This document shows, in pieces, positions 46,602-60,500 of a DNA stretch of 64,000 bases. Source of the stretch: Lepraria neglecta (Eukaryota > Ascomycota > Lecanoromycetes > Lecanorales > Stereocaulaceae); NCBI GenBank assembly GCA_033220425.1, contig CM065653.1:3906001-3970000 (forward strand). The letters are read 5' to 3'. A program made the position numbers and the translations under genes. Every line of letters starts with the position of its first letter. The first letter of the stretch is position 1. The notes beneath the pieces are model-generated. The model was not told the origin of the DNA, did no database searches, and saw only the letters and a list, made by a program, of their open reading frames with translations.

Positions 46602-49599
46602 CTAATCTCTCTCGGATGTGCTGCGTTCTAGGCGGTCATAAGCTTCATAAAGTCCCTCCATTTGGCGCATCAGCTCCATTTTCTCCGCAACACAAGATGT
46701 CGTCGGCGCTACTGTGTAATTTCTGAAGGCTTTGCAGAAGTCAGTGGACTCTCGTTCGGTCAAAGTGTATTCTCGACCGCTAGATCCTTCACTGGGGCCC
46801 ATGAGCCGAATCTTGCGGCAACGCGATAGGGACTCTGCGTCCCTGAATCTGCACATCTCCTCGATCGTAGCAAATCCATCCGTTGCGCCAAGTCATTGTT
46901 GAAGCATTGAAAGTGCTGATATCTCTAATCGGAAAGCAGTGGTGGCCCTGATCCTATGTCTAACTAGGTGCCGATAATTGTACTAGTGTATGGTAACTTC
47001 ATTGATATTGGCGTCCTATTCGATAAAGGCTTTGGTAGTAGAGATCCACTTCATATTACTCAGCTCCAGGGGGTCGCCCTTAAGATAGATATCTCTCTTG
47101 ACATTCTGATTATACATTGCCATCAAGTATAATTTCCAGACAGTTATATCAAAAGCCTCCACGTTAGGATCCGCGCCGAGATTTAGGAGCTGGGGCAAGC
47201 TTGACCTGGCCCACAAAAAAGAATCTGGCGAATATTCAGTGCAGAGCCTCAGGCGGGTCGTCATTCTGGGGTCAGCTAGGTTTTGCTGTTCGTCTAAGAC
47301 ATCGGGAGTACGCTGCAAGACTGAGGAAATTCACTGCCTGCCATGGTGGCGGAGTGGAGATGTTTTCTGTGCTCAGGTTTGCTATCAAGAGCGTAGCAGG
47401 TATTGAATCCAAAATAGTATTGCGTTTTGCGAGCGCTGTGCTTCCTCTGAGGACTCCCCCCATCTTGTACACCAGTGCGTTCTGGAAGCGCTAGCTTGGT
47501 ACTGATCTATAATAGTCATAGTGCGATCAATGTTGTTCATGAGAGCGAAATGTGCTGTTTCGGTGTCCCACTCGGCATTGGCTGCAGATTCATCATACTT
47601 TTAACCCATTCGGTGTTACCGAAATGAGCGAAGAATTCAGCGTCTAAAGCCAGCAGCTTCAATTTCGAAAGCTGCACAAGCGCATTCAACACATAACGAT
47701 TCCGAGGCAAGGGACAATTGATCTCTAAATATTCTCTTCCCTTTGAAATTTCGAAGAGAAAATCGTAGGCAGTTCGATGACGGAACCGGATGCCATTGTC
47801 TAATTCGTAGCTCTCCCAGAGTTCGGGTAGTTGCGAAATACGTCTTTCACTTGCGGATGAACGCAAAGGCCTGCCAGTAAATTTCACCTGTTCCTTTGTT
47901 AGGCCGAGACTGTCATTCTCAGTCTTGTGATCGAAGTTATAGAACTCTATGAGTCCAGCACATGTTGTAAGAACTCGTATTTTAACCTGTTCACATTGCA
48001 AAGCATTGCCACCAAGATCTAGTTCAGGCTTCATCAAAACATGTTCATCGGTAAATCCGCGGGATGCCAGTGTCATGTCCAGAAGAGATGATTGAGAGTA
48101 TGATACCATGTCACCGGCTATTCGGAGATATCCAGCAGATTCCTTCTGATACGCCTTTTCAATGCGGCCAAGCATGTGGGCATGGAGACCTTCAACCTCA
48201 TTCGGCAGAATCCGTAGCACATCTTCCAGTAGTTCTAGGCTATCATCATTGTTGGTACCAGTGATTTGGTCTTTAGTAGCTAATTCAAACTACAAAAAGA
48301 CTCCTTCCGCCTTTTCACTATCAATTCCTTCGGATTAGACGCCCAGTCTGGCTGATCGACTAAGGCAGCCCTCGACCAAAGAAGTTCGTCGAGAGTGGCT
48401 GACACATATTTTCCGATGTCTGACCTGGTCAACTTCTTGCAGCTTGAGCATGTGGAAGGCCCCAAAAGCGTTGGAGAATGACTTGTATGGTCGGTTTGAT
48501 AAACAACACTTGGCATTGGGTATCGACACCATCTCCTGGATCGACTCTACCAAGTTATCTTGATTCCCACCGAATTCATCCAGTTCATCAATGAAGAAGC
48601 AAATATAATGCGCGTTCAAACGGTGGTGAATAGGCTCCGGAGTTGTTGTTTGCGACCGCCTTTCTGTCCAGGCGGTGGCTGTATTGATGTGTTGCCCACT
48701 TGTAAATGATAGGCCCGATAAAACCTTGTGACTGGCGACCATGGTTATCAAGTTGGGTAAACTCCGAGTATTTGGTAGAGGAGGGATCGGAGCAGCCCTG
48801 TAGATGATTTCTGCATCGAACTGTCCGCAGTCCAGAAGAAGGTCGAAACATCCGTGGTTCTCGGGCATTGCCAAACATAGTTCATCAACGTTGAATTTCC
48901 TGACCCGGCTTTGCCGCTTATCCAATATGTGCCATTTTTTCCTCAAGCCATTCAATGACGTTGCTCCATGGACGGACTTTTTCTCCGGATTATTCAAAGA
49001 TCCATTAAAAGGTCTTTTTGTGAGCATTAGCGATCTCCTCTTGCCGGGAATGGATCTCCGGGAAATACGGATTTTCGAGATATCACCTGCAGTAATCATC
49101 GTCGGCGATATTCTTCTGATGTTGTCGAAACTCTCTGCTGATATGTTCCTTCGTTAATGCACTTTCATTTTGAAGCAAGACTTTCATTGCATCAAACGTC
49201 TTTGGGCCCTCTGCCAGACTGGTAGCAACATCTTGAAGCTTCTCGTCGAGTTTCTGGAATGCATCGCTCTGCTGAAAAGACACTACATAGAGTTGTTGCC
49301 TACCCCCATACACGTTAGCTTGGTCCATAATTCTAGAATGATAAGCCATCAATGACTTCTACACAGTGGACCGACCCTAGACCGATCAGGACACGAGTGT
49401 CTAGCACTTTTCGATACTCGTCCAACTGCTTCTGTATCTTCTCGATAGAGCTCTTCTTCCAAATAGCCTTTAGGGTCTTGCCGATGACCTGCCGCTTCTT
49501 GTTCGGGCCGTCCACTTTGAGCTTCCCTAGTTCCGCAAGCAGCTCCCTAGCTGTCTTAGAGCACTTCCTAGCAAGGCTGAATACTGTAAGTGGGTCCAT
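46602..49599 (-). pseudogene. NACHT/STAND (NLR-type) pseudogene
   Basis: Begins with MDPLTVFSLARK at 49599, a typical fungal STAND N-terminus, followed by a coiled-coil region. The NACHT core lies at about 48990-48430 and the winged-helix-like part at about 48220-47540. A short ankyrin-like stretch (LLNLGADPN) lies near 47170. The NACHT Walker B FFIDELDEFGG and sensor-like CCLSNRPYKSF are clear. The P-loop, in another frame near 48890, reads GKAGSGNST: the invariant Lys is Asn, so ATP binding would fail. Stops occur in the linker before the P-loop (near 49080 and 49000) and the frame shifts around the P-loop and after 48430. The frame at 46602-46856 may be the tail or unrelated. An old intact NLR lost by mutation is the best reading. 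Confidence 0.78.
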
Positions 49600-50182
49600 G
49601 AAGGTGTAAACGGTGGATAAAGGCGTATCTTGAGGTATTTTGATCATCCGAGAATTGCGAATGATACAGCGGAGGAAATGGGATTACAAGAGCAAGTTAG
49701 AGAGCCTGAGTAGCATGAAGCTTGCCGTGATGTTTTCAGGACTCAAGCTTTACTATCGAATTCAAAGCTGGCAGAAGCAATTCTGAAAAGCTCTCGAAAA
49801 TACGCAAGCTGGCTGAAAGTATTTGAATCTAGGTCGTTGATTGCAATACTCCTGAGGATGTCAACAAAGCAAAGTTGAGGAAGTTGCGTCCTGGGATCAG
49901 CCCTATCTCCACTAGAAAAGGGAGGATGGACTATAGTAGCCACTTATATCATTCAAGCTTCAAATAGGCACTCAGAGAGCTTTGTACGAAGGAGTTCTAT
50001 TAACCCCTCTACTTCTCTACTATATATAATACTATCTAAAAGTGAGAGACTTGGTATAAAAACTCTACTTTGCTAAAGGTCTAATTTTGTATAATTAGCG
50101 CGCTATTATATAGTTACTACTCTTCTCTACTTCTATCTATTTTAGTCTATAACCTCTACGCGCCAAGCCTTTTATAAACGAT
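49600..50182. other. Transition into AT-rich island
   Basis: From about 49980 base composition shifts to AT with frequent CTA/TAG words. No gene is supported. Confidence 0.5.
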
Positions 50183-51772
50183 CATCGCGCTTTCCCAAAA
50201 GATTATGTCATTAGCGTTATAGCTAATTTTGCGCTATCAGCAGGCCGTATAGCGATTAGAGTCTACATCCCATGTCGATTGCGGACCGAGAAATCAGCTA
50301 AATTAGTAACTCGAGGTTACCGACAGCAGTATCTGCGACCTTAAATTACTGCGCTAGGTATCTATAATATTAGTATTAAAAGTTACTTTTATAGACTAAC
50401 GCTACTATTATATATTTATTTCGGAATACGAAATATATATACTTAGATAGTATATTGATAATATTAGTAGATAAGAAGTTATCTGAGTTAGATAGTTCGG
50501 ATATATCCTCCGCTGTAGTAGGTATATTTAAGTTAGATATCTTATCTAGAATTAATCTACAGGTAGTATTATCCGAGCTAGGCGATTTTAAAAGATAATA
50601 CGATAATTATTTTTATATTATATATTTAATAGCTATATATTCGATTACTAATAGCTTAATTCCGTTAGGCTTCCTCCTATCTAAGCTTTATACTCTATTA
50701 ATCTATCCTCTATCCCCTCCGTAGTATTCTTAGTAGCCTAGTCCTTAGGTTCTTCTCCTATTAGAATAATATTTAGATATACTATTTTATCCTCTATAAT
50801 CTACCTCTCTATTAACCTACTCTACTCTTTAATATCTATAATATAATCCTCTTCCTAAAGACTCTTATCTATTTATAGGCTAGCCTCCTTCTATATATAC
50901 TCGAAGTTCTATATTAAAAATATCTAGATATCTATTATCTCTACTGAATTATTACTAAAGGTAAGGGAAGCGAAAAAACTATCCTAGTTTCTAAACTCTA
51001 AATTAGTCTTATTAAGACCCTCCTCGAGAGATTATTCTTTAGCCTTAATTTTAGTATTAGCCGATAATATATACCTATAATCGCTTCTTATATATATCGT
51101 ATATTCTTTATTATTTCTATACTCTTCTTCTTAGCCTATTATACTAGTATTATTTATTTCTATCTCCTCTAGAATACATCGCGCTTTCCCAAATCTTGCT
51201 GAGAACTTCTAATTTGCTAGACTCGCGGATAGGGCTGAAATTAGCCTATCAGCAGGATCAGTAAATAGCGCCCGCTAATAGGTCGATTTCAGCGCAATCA
51301 GTAAATAGCGCCCGCTAACAGCGCGATTTCAGCGTATTCAGCAACTCCAGCTTGCTAATAGCAGGATTAGTAGGATCAGTAAGCATTCAGCGAATCACGT
51401 GATTGATGACTAAGCAAAATGTTGATTTTCTATAATCGTCGCCATCGACGGCAGCGACTCCCCTAGAGCCCTATCAACACCAGCTGAAAACGGACCCCGG
51501 AATCGTGCGATTGGGCCCAAATTCTCGCGGGGATGATGTTCGTAGCGGCGTCGCAGTATTGTAATCATTGCGCGCGGTCGCATGTCTTCGGGGATGATTT
51601 TTGGTTGCTGCTTGGTTACCTTAGAGTTGCTGACAGTAACCGGAGTTGCTAATCCTGCTGATTTCTCGGCCCGTAATTGACATGGGATGTAGACCCTGAT
51701 CGCTATACGGCCTGCTGACAGCGCAAAACTAGCTGTAACGCTAATGATATAATCTTTTGGGAAAGCGCGATG
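50183..51772. mobile_element. DNA element with long inverted ends
   Basis: The ends CATCGCGCTTTCCCAAAAGA and its complement lie at 50183 and 51772. The match extends about 150 bp inward, the left arm carrying extra C-to-T/G-to-A changes. A third copy of the outer 17 bp, in the left-end orientation, starts at 51177. Either a 596-bp element (51177-51772) sits next to a broken left end, or the AT-rich middle was inserted later. Two 40-bp direct repeats lie at 51257-51336, and CAGCAGG words recur below each end. No transposase was recognised and no clear target duplication is visible. Confidence 0.65.
51257..51336 (+). repeat. 40-bp tandem duplication
   Basis: Two units starting at 51257 and 51297, each containing CAGTAAATAGCGCCCGCTAA, subterminal to the long-inverted-repeat element. 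Confidence 0.8.
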
Positions 51773-54700
51773 TTAGTAGTCTATAGAAGCGGCGAGCGCC
51801 TATTATTTAAGGATTAAGTATAAGCGACGCCCGTACCTTTTAAATTTTAACTATTCTATAGTAGTCTTATACCTACCTTAGATATTAATAATTAAAGACT
51901 TCTATAAGGGTAGCCTATATACGAGTAGGTCGTTATTTAAAGTCCCTGTTACTAAGATCCTTTACCTCTATAACGACTAAGATCTTACTAACTAACTTTC
52001 CCTCCTATATAGTTTCTAGGTTTTAACTTTTATAGTCTTATTCTTAGATCTATATATAATCTATACGCTAGTTAAAATACTATAAATATTTATAAGGTCT
52101 ATATAACCCTAAATCCTTATAGAGATATCCTAAATTAGAGAAGTCCTCTCCTATAGTCTTCTAATATATAAGGCCCGAATAGATATAGACCGGGTAGCTC
52201 TTAACCTAGCTATAGTCTGCCTCCCTTCTATTAATATCTAGGTTCGAGGTTATACTACCTCTACTTAGTATTTTCGCTTAGTATACCTTAAGAAACGTAG
52301 CTAGGCTTTAGAGAAACCTAGCTATATTTAGCTATTTAGCTATAGCTCTCGCCGTTCGCTAGTAATAACTATTATATTTATATAGGTATCTTAATATATA
52401 GCGCTCTTCCGTATCTACTCGCTATCCTAGTTAGTATAGATCTAGGAGGACCCCGGCCTTTATACTTTTCTTATCTTCTTATTTTCTCCTCTAAGTAATA
52501 TAGGCTCTATCTCTTAGAAATTTTTAATATCCTATATAATTATTAACTTGATATAGTATTTATTATATTCTATTAATTGCTTCTAGTAATCCTTATACCT
52601 ATTTATTTAGTTATAGTAATTCTTTAGTAATATCGAATATACCCTTTTCGAGGCTTAGGTACTATATCTATCTAGTAGACCGTAGTATCTAATTATATTA
52701 ATATAATAACTAATACTATAGAATTTGGGAAAGTTAAAAGTTTACTCGCTCGTTTTCTTATTAACTAGCCTATATTTTTAAAATACCTCCTTAAGTAGAT
52801 TAATCCTTTCTAATACTATATTTATATATTCTAGTATCGCTTTATTATAGAATTAGTATCTTATAAGTATAATAAAGTTAATAATAGCTTATCCTATATA
52901 TAGTATATCTAGGGTTTTTCTAGATAATAGAGGAGCGAAGATAGATATTATAATCTATAATATCTCTTTACTCTCCTCTCCTATCTATTAGCTTAGCTTA
53001 CTAAACTCCCGAAATCGTATTAGCTTAGTAAATTTAGGTATAGCTCGAAACCGGGCGTTAATTAAGGCTTATACCTTAAGCTTTATTCGTCCCTCTCTAA
53101 TATACTCCCTAAGCTAGTCTAAGAGGTAGTTTAATAGCCCTTTAACTATTAATTAGTATAATATATTAAATATCTATAGTTAGTAGACGTTAACTACGAA
53201 GTAGCTATCTATAAAGTTAGGCCGGTTATATACTATTATATCTAGTAATACCCTAGGTATATTCTTATTATACGTTTTTTGTATCTATAACTACTCTATA
53301 GTCTATTTAGGTATTCGCTTTAGATATAGTTTTTTAGGATATAGTTATTCCTATTTATTTAGCGATACTAAGTAGACTAGATAGTATTTACCGCTCTTGA
53401 TCGAGGTTATTAAAACTTATTCTTTATAGTTACCTAGTATAGACACGAGTATTAGGTAGTATTATTATATTTATCCGTCTATATATATAATAAGGATCCT
53501 CTTCGGTACTAGCTCCTTAAGTACTTTAAAAGAATATTATTAGTATATTAAGTAAGGTCTATATTTCGGCCGGCTTACCCTCGACTATAAGCCCTATAGT
53601 ATAGTAATATACCTCGGCTTTTATACTATTATAGACTAATAGTACTAGTCTAAGTAATATTATCCCTGGCCGAACCTATACTCGCCGAATACCTTAATCG
53701 AGGTTACTAATAGTAATATAGACTGGCTACGCCTGTTAATCTCCGTGTATCTATAATAAATAGATCTTATCTAACGATATTATAACCGATACTACTATTA
53801 AGCTATTAGGGAGCTTATCTTATATCTTCTACTACTAGTAAGCTATATATATCTTACTAATAATTAGATCCCTATTAAGGTTTCGCTAGTATATTAGTAT
53901 ATAGTTAATACTCGAATTAAAAGGTTTATATCCGATAAGAGTTCGTATTATATCTATTATATTGAAGTAGAGTATATAATATATTCTAGTCGTCTCGTCC
54001 GGTTAAATCGATAGGATACTAAATGCTTACCGAGACTATCTACTAGTAGCAGCAGAATGCTTTGTAGTATATAGCTTGGCTTTTAGTTATAGAGCGCTAT
54101 TAAAGCTATAGGGTCCGTGGAAAGGTCGTAATCGAGTGTCTTTAAAGAAATTATCTATTATATCGCTAGATAGTTAGGTATTATATATCTATAAAGCTAG
54201 AGTATAATCAGCTTCTAAATAGAAAGGGTACTAGTCCGAGTTTAATTTAGGTATTAACTTGGATATTAACTTAGATAGGGGTATAGATAACGACTCGGCT
54301 AGGGTTATATCCTCTTCCTCTAACGGCCTCCTAGTATCTCGCTTCTATAGATAGTACTCTATAGAGCTAATAGTCAAGATAGAGATAGTATCTATAGCAC
54401 TTAACTTCGTTATTAACTTCGGTTAATTAAATACTATATCTAGCTTATCTTACTAGTACTAGATCTTATTAGTAGAGTTAGTAAGTTTAAGTAATCGCTC
54501 TAGAGTATCGTTATCTATTAAAATAGTCAGGTCCTCCTAGGGAAATTATCTACCTTCGCCCTTATAGAGACTATTACTAATTATATCGATCTCGTCTCTT
54601 TAGCGTTTATAAATAGAGCCCTTAACTTTATCTTCGTCGAGGCGTATCTATCTTCTACGTGTCTAATTAGAGTCCCGGCCCTTATAGCGTAGTAGATATC

Positions 54701-57050
54701 TAGTTAGGCCACTTCCGCTACTATACTGCTTCTAGTAATATTTATACTATTAATCTATCTAGCTCGGGTATAATATAGAGGTATTATTATCAAGATTAAC
54801 GCGTCTAGATAGATATTAGTAAATATATTCGCTACTAGATCCTTCAAGCTAACCCGCTATAGATTAGGATAAATCTATCCTTACGTCGCCTTATATAGCC
54901 TATTTTTAACTATTACTATTAATTAAATTATAATATATATATAGTAGAGTATCGTTCTATAGAAGGCGTTAATTAATAGATAGTTTAAGAGGATTTTCTT
55001 TCTATATAATATATTTAATAAACGCTCTAGTTACTTATCTTATTAGGAAATATAATTAGTTATAAACCTTATAGTATATACCCCTATTACTAAAATATAC
55101 GTCTAAATATTTTAAAGTACGGAAGAAGAAATTTAATTACTCTTTATAAGTAGATAATAAGTTTTAATACTCTATCTTTACTAGATATTAGATATTAAGT
55201 ATAAAGCTAGATATAGTATATTTAAAATCAGCTATTCGCTTTCTATATACTATATATATATAAGTTCCGCTTTTAATTAATATCTTTATCTATTATATTA
55301 AAACTCGCTACTTTTAATCTTTTAATAGCTAAACTTACCTACTTATTACTACTTCGATATACTATTCTATAGAGAAGAGTCTATATTATCTAATTATATT
55401 AAGTATTAAACTATTTCGTAACGTATTTACCTTACTAGTATTATATTTACCTTACTAGTATTATATTTACTAACTATCGACTAATCGCTATTATAAATAA
55501 AAACTCGATATAGACCCTACTAGTCGTATTACCCGCTTTATCCCTCTAACTTAGTAAAGAATCCTTAGTTTATCCCTATTTTATTCGTCCTATTATTATT
55601 CTTATTATAGATATATTAGAATTATCTATAATATTATCTAATATAGCCGGTCCTTCTCTAATCGACCCTTAGGTCGATATAATACTAGAGCCTACGCCAA
55701 CCGAGGCCAATTTCTATACGCTTATTAGTAGGCTAAAGTCTAGTAATCCGCCTAGAATCGTATAGAACCTCCCTAATATTCGTAGAGGCTTATAGTATAG
55801 TAATAGCTTATTTAGTACCCTCCGTTAAGTACTTAAAGACTATCTATAGGGTATCGCTATTTAGGGCGAAAATCTTCGAGATTCTAGCTAGGACTTCACT
55901 AAGGTCCTTAACTCCGTTACTACTAACTTTATTCTATCTAACTATATACTACCTTTTAGAGACGAAGTAATATATATACTTATAAAACTACTTAATAAAG
56001 TATCTAGAGTAGCTAACTAATATACTAGTAAATGACCCTTAGAGGAGTCTTACGACTTGTTTAGTTTAAAAAAGCCTAGATATAATAATACCTATACTAA
56101 GTAACCCGATTATACTAGATTATTCTTCGTACTAGCTCTAGCCCTAGATAATATCTACCTATCTTATATTATTCTTAGAATTAGTTATATACGCGATAAT
56201 AAATTCTATCTTGTCTAACTACGGTATATTATATATAATACTTCGCTTACTAATACTAACTAGCTCTAGAACTAACTTAGTTATAATACTCTAATCTAGT
56301 TTCTAGAAACTAAGAAATTCTAGACTACCGAAGATAATATCTAGGGGAGTACCCTTATCTATATATCTAATAGGATTATAGAGGTAACTATAAACGAAGA
56401 TCTATAAAATACTATCCGCGATATATATTCACGTAGTTACCGGTACTACGAGCTTTATATTATACGAGAGGTACTCTATTAATTATACTATATTAATTAA
56501 TAGTTAGGATATTAACTAATAGATATATTAGTATCTATCAAGGGTAATATATCCTATCTAAATTAACCTTACTAAGGTAGTTTTACCCTCTTCTACCGCT
56601 TAAAATATTCTTCTCTTATAGTAGGACCTAAAGGGAAAACCTCTAATATATAGGATCCTCTAGGTAAAGACCCTACTACCTCTTCTACTAAACCCTCTAC
56701 CCTAAAGCCTTTTATTAATCCTTCCCTTCTTACTAATAAATATACTAGTTCGCCTACCGGGAATCTAAAGGAGTCTATAGATATTAGCTCTAGCTTAGAT
56801 AGTAATAGTAGTATAAATAATAAGGAAGAGAATAATAGAAAGGAAGGGGATTTAATAGATAAGGACAAGTAGAAGGCGTTATAGATTAATGAGGCCTATA
56901 TAGGTAGGATTCTAGGGTTATATAATATTAAGATAGATAGGGTAGTAGTAGCTAGAGTAGCTACGAAAGATATAGAGGTATTAGAATAGAAGGATTATAA
57001 TCTTTCTTCTAATAATAGATTATCGCGATATTCGGAGTAATTCCGCACTT
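51773..57050. other. AT-rich RIP-like island, part 1
   Basis: About 5.3 kb of strongly AT-rich sequence dense in TAG/CTA and TATA. All frames are closed within short distances. Some stretches keep protein-like patterns between stops, suggesting degraded repeats, but I could not assign a family. The tail 56639-56934 recurs at about 61990-62290. Confidence 0.6.
56639..56934 (+). repeat. Dispersed repeat, copy A
   Basis: About 300 bp matching 61990-62290 in the same orientation, with many transition differences. Both end at TTATATAATATTAAG. Confidence 0.65.
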
Positions 57051-57114
57051 GTAGCCAATTAGAATAGCCCTATACTTCCCCCCTGATAGTACGCTTTTCG
57101 GCCTAGCGCCTTCA

Positions 57115-57470
57115 ACTACCAAAAGTTGAATTTATATCGTAACTTCTTCGCAGTACTTCCCCGCGCTATATATATTATATAATATCGAGATAATTTCATA
57201 AGTTTTGGAGTTAATTATTAGCTTGCTTGCGCATCAAGAATTTTTAGAATCGGTCTATTTACGCAATAGTTATGAGTAAAAGAAGCGTTTTCGCCATGTT
57301 TTGCAGGCAGCGCGAGCTCAGTAGCAAATACCAAGCATTAAGCTTGGCGCCCCGGACCCTGGAACATCAAAAGTTGAATGCGTACCGTAACTTCTTCGCA
57401 GTACTGCCCCGCGCCACATGCGTTATATAATACCGAGATGGTTTCATAAGTTTTGAAACCAAGTATGCGC
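57115..57470 (+). repeat. Direct repeat, one copy RIP-like, one not
   Basis: A block beginning AAAAGTTGAAT starts at 57121 and again at 57369, 248 bp apart, about 100 bp each. Differences are C/T or G/A: for example GCGTACCGTAAC in the second copy reads TTATATCGTAAC in the first. Confidence 0.7.
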
Positions 57471-57599
57471 TTTCTAATACCGTCAGAATTTTCAAAATCG
57501 GCTAAGATTTGGCTAAGGAAAGCTCAAAAAACATGTTTTTACCTATAGAGTTCCCTGAAGCTACCCCTACAGTCACCCCCGAAGTGCCTCCTAAGTACT

Positions 57600-60500
57600 C
57601 AAATATTTAACCCTTAATAACTTTTAATATATTAGGGCTAGGGCTTAACTTTATATATAAAATATACTATAAATAGGGGGCTTTCTAATTCCGCTTCAAT
57701 TTTCTAAATCGAGTATAAAATTAGCGAGAGATAGCCGTTTTAACGGTAATCTTCTGTGAAGATTACGGGTACTAACTTGTAGGATATAAATACTTTAGCC
57801 TCTACCTTATTATTTACTTACTACTAAATACTACCCTAGTATTAATATAACTAAGGTAGAGGACTATCTATAATAGTCTAAGAAAATATAGTAGTATATA
57901 GAGTTATTATTCTAACTATAGAAGGGAAACTAGTCTATTAAGAATATACGAACCCTCCGTAGGTTATTATCTATTATAGCCTCTAACGGTAAGAAGAAAA
58001 AGATTATACTATATATTTATTAGCTCTACTACGCTACTTAGATATACCGGTGTATTTACTAGTAGGGGAGGGTATTGGTAGGGATAATCCTAGCTTTAGT
58101 AAGGTTCGTATCTATTCCTAGCTTTTAATAAAACCTTCTATCGACTTGGATAATACTAATATCTAACTCGAACTAGACTCTAACGATTTTTATTATATAT
58201 ATCCTTAAGTATTAACTCTTCTTATAATAGCGCGAGGTTTTTAAAATATATAAATAGGATTATAAAAATCTCGAATAGTTTAAAGTATTAATCTATTATA
58301 CTAAGTATCTCCTACCTTTAAAATTAAAGGTATAGAGCGGTAATAATATATATCCCTCCGCTAATAAATATAATATTAGTTATCTATATATTAAGAAAAG
58401 CGCCGTCTATTTAACTAGCGTACTAAAGTAAGGTATTATTCTTATTATTATACTAGTAAAAGTAATAGGTAACTAGTTATAAGAGTAGACGAAGATATTT
58501 AATACTTAATATCTAATATTAAAGCTATAGTACTTCTATACCTATATAGGCAAAATATATAATAATATTAACGCTATCCTACTTATATTAGAAAATACTA
58601 AACTACTTCGATATAAAAAGGATAGAAAATCTAAACCTAGATAGAAGTATATTCTACTCCTTATAACTAAAGACTTATATAATAGATATATTAAGGAAGT
58701 ACTATAGGACTCTAAGTCTCTATTCGTCTATAACTTCTATATTAGCTAGATCTTTATTAATAAATTCTATAAAATAAGGATAGTAAAGGGTAAATATCCT
58801 AAGATAGTCCTTAGTATTAAGGATAAGATTAGTATCTAAGTCCTAGTAAAAATACTAGAGGATAATAAGAAGGAGTAGAATACTATAGATAATCGGCGTA
58901 TAAAAATATACCGATTATCTTTACCCTAGGTATAGGTTTCTCTACTATACTATAGATACGTAATCTAACTAACTACTTAGCTATAATATATATAATTAAA
59001 TAGCCTTAGTAGTACGCTATTAAAGAGTATTAATATATAATTTATAACGAAGTCGAGGTTATTAGGAAACTAACTACTAGCTACTAAAAGTAAAAGAATC
59101 TAGTTAATAAGAGTAAGAATAATAAGAATATTATAGATATAAAGGCTATCTTAAACTCTATTAAAATCAAGTAGATATCTATAACTATAGATATTAATAG
59201 GACTACCGAGCTTATTAAGCTACCTCTATATAAGACTTGTTATATTATATACTTAGTTAATCTAGAGTAAAAGGCAGCTCTTTATACTAAGGATTAAAGG
59301 ATCTAAGATATAGTAAAAGCCGAATATACTAGAGAATATATAATTACTCGCAAGGCTAGTAAGGAGATATCTATACTAGCGATTAATAACTACTTTAAAC
59401 GCGCCTATAAGCTATACGCTACTACTATTATCCTAAGCCTTCTAGAATTCTCTTAGTATAACTACCTTACTTTTACTTAGGATAAGCTTAAAGGGGGGCC
59501 TTTATATAACGACGGAAAGGGTTATATAGATTTTATAGAGTTAGCTAGCCTAATATAGAATTAGGCTAAGATACCGCTAGATAGTATTTATACTAAATAT
59601 ATCGATAAACTTACTAGTAATATACTGAAGTTAGTAAAACTTAAAGAGTTAATCGGCTTACTAGAGGAAGATATCTACGGGTAACCAGAGAAACTGGTTA
59701 TATTTACTAGTTCTCCTATTATTATATATATTCTAGCGGTAGTAAGTCTATATCTCTTCCGCTATTCTACCTTAACCTTATACTAACCTTACTCTAGTAG
59801 TTTAAAAAGTATTTTCCTAGTAAATAGCTATAGTATAGCTCGACCGTACCTTCCGAGAAGCGAGATAAGTTATATATATAGCTATTCTAAGAAGAGGATA
59901 ATAAGCGCTTTCTTATCTCTACGAAATATATCCTTAGAACTAGTATTACCCTAATCTATATATTTAGAAGTATAAATATAGATATAGACTAGATATAATT
60001 CTATAATATTTAGTACGATAGGTAGATAGTTCGGTTATCTTAGCGAAATCTAAAGATATATAACTACTACTTTATTATAGACAATAAATATAGAGTAGAT
60101 TAGAAGGTATTATTTAAATAGAGTAGAGATAATATAACAAGATAATAGGCGTATAAATAAGCTAGATATTTCTAGTTAAGTAATAGCGCGCTTTTATAGA
60201 TTTCTTTTCTTCTACTTAGTAGTACTTTAACTTTATATAAGATAGATATAAGACTCTTCTTACTCTTCTATAGTAATATTAAATCTAATCTATATTAGTT
60301 TAGGAAGACTTGAAAGTACTTAGATTACTAGCTATTCCTCTTTACTTTCTCCTATCTTTAGTAGATATTTCGCGCTATAGTCTTCCTTAAATATCCGCTA
60401 CTAAAATCTAGATATACTATATATTTATATACTAAATATAAGCTATAGGTAAAAGGGAATATAATTTATAGCCCTAATTTACTAGATTATAATCATATTT

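Noticed and set aside
56593-56868. 91-codon minus-strand frame
   Set aside because: It lies opposite a repeat segment in an AT-rich, heavily mutated island and has leucine-rich low-complexity content.
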